The notes beneath the pieces are model-generated. The model was not told where the DNA came from. It saw only the letters and a program-made list of their open reading frames with translations, and ran no database searches. The position numbers and the translations under genes are program-made. This document shows positions 60,207-64,000 of a stretch of DNA of 64,000 bases, one piece after another (position 1 is the stretch's first letter; every line of letters starts with the position of its first letter). Source of the DNA: Haematococcus lacustris (lineage: Eukaryota > Chlorophyta > Chlorophyceae > Chlamydomonadales > Haematococcaceae); the NCBI GenBank assembly GCA_030144725.1, contig JASKMD010000004.1:2647983-2711982 (forward strand). The letters are read 5' to 3'.

Positions 60207-60713
60207 ATGGGCTGAAGTGGGGTTGGGGCGGGGCTGGGCTGGGCTTGGGAGGTGGTGGGGTGGGTGGGGCTTGATAGGTGGTGGGAGGAGGTGGTGGTGG
60301 GAGGGGACTGTGGGGCTGGGCCTCACAACTGAGCTTGGGAGGGGGTGGAGGTGTACCTGGTCACGAGAGGGGACAGGCATTGCCGGCACCCAGGTAGCCA
60401 AGAAAGTCTTGAACGTTGGGTTGTCCACGATGTTGAAGGGGAGGTTGCAGTCTACAATCAGCTTCACCAGGTCCTTGGCAAAGCGTCATTTGTCCTCCAC
60501 GACACCGCTTCCTGTCAAATGCATAAACACAAAACATGATAGTGGAGTAATGAATGGTGGTGGTAATGAATGGTGGAGTAATGAATGTTGATAGTGGAGT
60601 AATGGTGGTGGTGGCCATCGGGGAACTTGGAACAATAAAAAATATGGCTCGGGAATCAAAAGGGAGAGTACGGTAGTTCTTGTATCGATACAATACAACG
60701 ATACAGAGGCTAC
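60207..60713. other. No gene confirmed; MITE terminus
   Basis: G-rich simple sequence (60217-60350), then ordinary sequence, then a lone mariner-like MITE end (CAAAAGGGAGAGTACGG, 60657-60673, followed by TA) and a short hAT MITE piece up to 60713. Confidence 0.45.
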
Positions 60714-61749
60714 GGCCCTATTCGCGACTTTTTTGGTATTCTCTTTTTCTCTGATTCTCTGCGGTTAGGGCGGTTGGCAGCAACCACCCGTGGCCTGCTG
60801 TGCCTTCGACTGCGGCTGCGACTGCGAGTGCGACTGCGGCTGGTCTAGAAACTCTAGGACCAATAAGAGGTTCGCAGAGCGAGCTTGGCGGGCTGAAATT
60901 AAACAGGCAATTTAAACGTCAATAACAGGCGCAGTTCTATCATTAGTGCCACTGCTCACCATTAGAACATATCGATATGAGCAAGTGAGGTGTGTCCGCG
61001 ATCGCTTGCGCCGGCATGGTCTCACGCGCAAGAGTTAACGCGCCGCTTGCCAATAGACGCACGTTACTTCGCAGCTGCCGATGTGATGAACGCTAGCGAA
61101 AACGGTGCACTTTGTAGAGAGTACTTGCGTGAAGATTACCAACCCCATGTTTCGGACACCTGACTTACAAGTGCCATGCAGCCATGCCTACAGACGCGCA
61201 CGCCCGTGCAGCCAGACCGTACATCATGGCACACCGTAGTTTAGCACACCGTAGTTTAGCTCCGTAGTTGAGCACACCGTAGTTTCGCACACCGTAATAC
61301 AGCTCCGTATTTTACACACGTAGCTCCGTAGCTAACACGGTGCGCACACTCCTTCATTTAGGCCCCCAAGGAACATTGCTGCTGTTGTTGTGCCGCTGGA
61401 TCAAAGCCTACCCCCGCGAAGCCCCGTGCAGCCAGCTCCCTGAGGTCGGACATCGGGAGTATCTCAACGACCCAACCCCCGAGCAAGTTCAAGTTTACTC
61501 GGGTCGTTTTCTAGGGGCCTGAATAAAGTTTGAACTTTCTCCGCGGTTGGACGGTTGACGGCGCGAGTGACGGCTTCTAACAGCGTGTATTTGCAACGTT
61601 GAGACACTCCCCGGGCAGAAGCTGGTACACAGGAGAATCGTGTATGGTTAACACTCGCATCGGTGCAGCCAGTCGGCGGGGCGGCCAAAAAGTGCAGCGG
61701 TTGGGGAGAAAACAGAAAATAGAATACCGAAAAAGTCGCGAATAGGGCC
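60714..61749. mobile_element. Harbinger-like TIR element, TAC target duplication
   Basis: Inverted termini GGCCCTATTCGCGACTTTTT and its complement (one mismatch in about 25). The 3 bp target TAC is duplicated (60711-60713, 61750-61752). The flanks outside rejoin hAT MITE sequence (CAGAGGC-TAC-ATGCCACGC), proving the insertion. A right-end fragment of the TCAGG family lies inside (about 60850-61165). CCGTAGTTTAGC short repeats at 61225-61330. No transposase. Confidence 0.82.
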
Positions 61750-61752
61750 TAC

Positions 61753-62692
61753 ATGCCACGCAGGAAAGGAGCAGCTAGGAGCAGCGCAGCCAGTCCCGCA
61801 GCCTGTCCTTGATGGCTGGGCAGGAGGGCGACGGCGGAAAGCCTACCAGCCCCGAGTGGCAACATGTCACCTCAACCGCCTCAACCGCCTCACCACTGCC
61901 CGAGCCTCAATGCCAGTGTTCAATTGCAGCAACCCGCGCCTCCTCCGGCGCACGCAGCTGGATGCTGACAGACAGCCAGATTTGTAGGCGTCAAATTCAG
62001 AAGCAAGCAGCGAAGAGTGCAACGGCAGCTACGCAAACGACGAGTTAGGGCCTTGCAGCGGCTAATGCCCGCGTCTTATACACCAGCCCAGTTTTTGCAT
62101 GACCCAGCCCAACTCGAAATCGGCTTAGACTAGCCCCGGTAGTGCCACAAGGGAGTGCACCGTGTACCCAAAACATCATCTTGTGAAGGCATCCATGCAA
62201 CTTGTACGGCATCATACAAGAATACGTATCGGTATCGATACACGTATGTCGTAGTACCCATTACTGCTGCTTGATACAGCACACCAAAGGCCCAAGTCCA
62301 GCAGCTTATAGCACAGTAGCGTGTGTGCCCTTGGCAATGCTTAAGCTGTTGTTTACATCAGAGCATATGTTTCATGTCAACATCTATTGCCCCACCTTCG
62401 TAAGGGAGTGGTGGCAGGACATTAGGTATTGGTGCCGGCTGTTTCAGGTGTAGGTACCGACAGCTTGGATTTGAAATAACGCAGCTCCCAGTAATGGGGG
62501 GCTTGCGTTGGATACAGCCGTCTCACTATCATCGACTTACAAAGCCTGCGCCCTGATTCTAATTTGCCCTTGCAACGCTACCATGACTGACATGTTATGG
62601 AGTATGATACATGCTATGTTGTTGTGATGTCACTTCTTTCACCATCGGACTGCAAACTTGACAATAAAACTGAGAGAATGCGAATTTGTAGA
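61753..62692. other. hAT MITE remainder, then no gene seen
   Basis: 61753-61830 continues the hAT MITE sequence (GGAGCAGCTAGGAGCAGCGCAGCC); a degenerate terminus GTACCCATTACTGC lies at about 62256. The rest shows nothing recognisable. Confidence 0.5.
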
Positions 62693-62694
62693 TA

Positions 62695-63165
62695 CCGTAC
62701 TCTCCCTTTTGATTCGCGAGGCCTCGAAAACTATAATTAAATACTCTTTCCCGATCCAAACAAAACATTGTTTACTTTTTCCCGATGCAAGTATTGCAGC
62801 AAAACACAGCTTTGACAACGTGGGTGTGCTTATAAATATTCAAGACAGCCATTCCTTGCATGACATGTCAATCCTCCGTGGACACTTTCTGCACAGGTCA
62901 CCAAGTCAAACCACCCGATCACCAAGTCACAGCCACTGTGCATGGGCCATCTTAGTGTTGGTCAACCTGGCGTAGCAGAATATCGGCTGCGTCGTCGGCA
63001 CTGTGCCACGGACCACGAAGCGGTCCATCGCAACACCATTCACGCAGGTGAAATTAATTGTTTGACCACTTCGCGATTCAGCCAAAAATCACATTGTTTA
63101 CTCGTTCGCGGTTTCGCGAGGCCAAAAAAACGATTCGCGGACGCGAATCAAAAGGGAGAGTACGG
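62695..63165. mobile_element. Mariner-like MITE, intact copy (471 bp)
   Basis: Terminal inverted repeats CCGTACTCTCCCTTTTGATT with perfect pairing over about 24 bp, flanked by TA (62693-62694, 63166-63167). Non-coding. Reference copy for the interrupted one at 35839. Confidence 0.88.
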
Positions 63166-63437
63166 TATACAGCAATGCATGCAGGCTGAGTAAAAGGAGC
63201 CGATGTCCAGCTGTGTGAACTGCACGCTCTGGCAGCACACCACCTCTCATACACGTACCTCTCATGTCAGCTGCCATGACCAGGGAAAGCAAGGATCACA
63301 ACATGCCATTAGAGGTACGTCGTCGCCACTACCGCCCCACGCCCAAAGTGTGCATGATCTGAGCATGCAGCTCTCTCCGCACAGCCTCACATTCTTCCAC
63401 TCTTCACACTCTAAATACCTACAGCAACCTTCGTGCT

Positions 63438-63958
63438 TTACTCTGTGACATCCGAACCGCCTGCCAGGTCACCCAACAGTGGCACTGTGTCCCTCGCTAG
63501 CGTCACTCTTTGTGCCTTCTGCTCAATACCTTCCCCGCTCATGCTCTGCTCCGCTTGTGTAGCAGACTGCTCCAGTGCAAGAGCTTCCGCCTGTGCCTGC
63601 AGGCTATGGGCCACTGCTTTCAAAGCGGCGGCATCCTCTTGCAGCTTGAGTTGCTCCTCCCGCAACTGCCTTGCCTCGGCCACCAGCGCCTCCTGCTGCT
63701 GCTGCTGCTGCTGCTCCTGCTGCTGATGCAAATGTGGCTGCTGCTGCCCCTGCAACCCTCCCTGCTGCTTGTCACTCAAGGCTGGCTTTCTCATAACTGC
63801 GGGGACACCGCCATCAAGGCTGGAGCTTCCCAAGCCCTGCCCTGGTGACTCCACTAGCACCTGGTCTAAGTGCAGCTCCTGGGATTGCAGCTCTGAGAAA
63901 CTCAGGCCCGAGCCTGGCAACAGGACCCCCAGCTGGCCCTCCCCATCACTGGTGATAC
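63438..63958 (-). CDS. Glutamine-rich coiled-coil protein, 3' exon
   Basis: The frame opens after an acceptor GCAGGCAG at about 63959 (ITSDGEGQLGVLLPGSGL) and ends at 63438. Middle: poly-Gln run (HQQQEQQQQQQQEALVAEAR), then a clear coiled coil (RQLREEQLKLQEDAAALKAV to QAQAEALALEQSATQ). Upstream exons lie beyond the window. Family not recognised. Confidence 0.55.
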
Positions 63959-64000
63959 CTGCCTGCCCATAGGCTGAGGTTGACCAATTGTTGGGTTGCT

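Noticed and set aside
59536..60214. GGGCT as target duplication of the long-TIR MITE at 59544
   Set aside because: GGGCT is the local array unit, and the right copy is not adjacent to the TIR; cannot be told from background.

Overview
The window looks like nuclear DNA from a green alga of the Chlamydomonadales, possibly Haematococcus. The evidence is spliced genes with GT-AG introns (one GC-AG), plastid transit peptides, a PsbS/LHC-like thylakoid gene, GC-rich pentanucleotide arrays, and Fanzor-type and Copia elements. I place the order with moderate confidence and the genus with low confidence. Exon boundaries were read by hand from splice sites, reading phase and protein family motifs.

Real genes occupy a minority of the sequence. 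They are: two inverted copies of a PsbS-like chlorophyll-binding gene (1-1950 on +, cut by the window edge; 42483-44502 on -, complete); a diphthine-ammonia ligase gene (2728-4111, +); a complete ten-exon plastid argC gene for arginine synthesis (7470-11589, +); a large unidentified minus-strand gene region (20095 to about 24790); further unidentified minus-strand exon clusters (26.3-28.1 kb and 30.1-31.0 kb); a secreted fasciclin-domain protein (33090-35310, +); two secreted CAP/SCP-domain genes on - (one complete at 56038-57666, one split by an insertion, 45420-54120); and the 3' end of a glutamine-rich coiled-coil gene at the right edge. These genes serve unrelated functions and do not form a pathway.

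The rest is rearrangement and transposon nesting. A 5.2 kb direct tandem duplication (10137-15349 and 15350-20563) copied the 3' half of argC, a transposon and the tail of the neighbouring gene, leaving truncated copies. A 2.6 kb inverted duplication holds the PsbS-like pair, about 39 kb apart. Identified elements are: a TIR family with 7-8 bp target duplications and changing internal cargo (copies at 4551, 11884, 17097, 35982); hAT-type elements with 8 bp duplications, one still carrying transposase exons (38089-39612); a TA-flanked mariner-like MITE (62695-63165, and 35839-37506 interrupted by another element); a TAC-flanked Harbinger-like element (60714-61749); a near-perfect palindromic MITE (39634-39872); four Fanzor-type C-terminal relics; and a Copia retrotransposon with apparently identical 283 bp LTRs (46885-52852). 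The Copia sits inside an insertion that splits a CAP gene between 16 bp direct repeats. A roughly 1.1 kb (GGGGC)n array fills 58.4-59.5 kb.

The most interesting items are the cargo-carrying TIR family, the split CAP gene with its nested Copia, the GT/GC splice-donor difference between the PsbS-like copies, the tandem duplication junction, and the GGGGC array. I found no prokaryotic operons, CRISPR arrays or rRNA genes.
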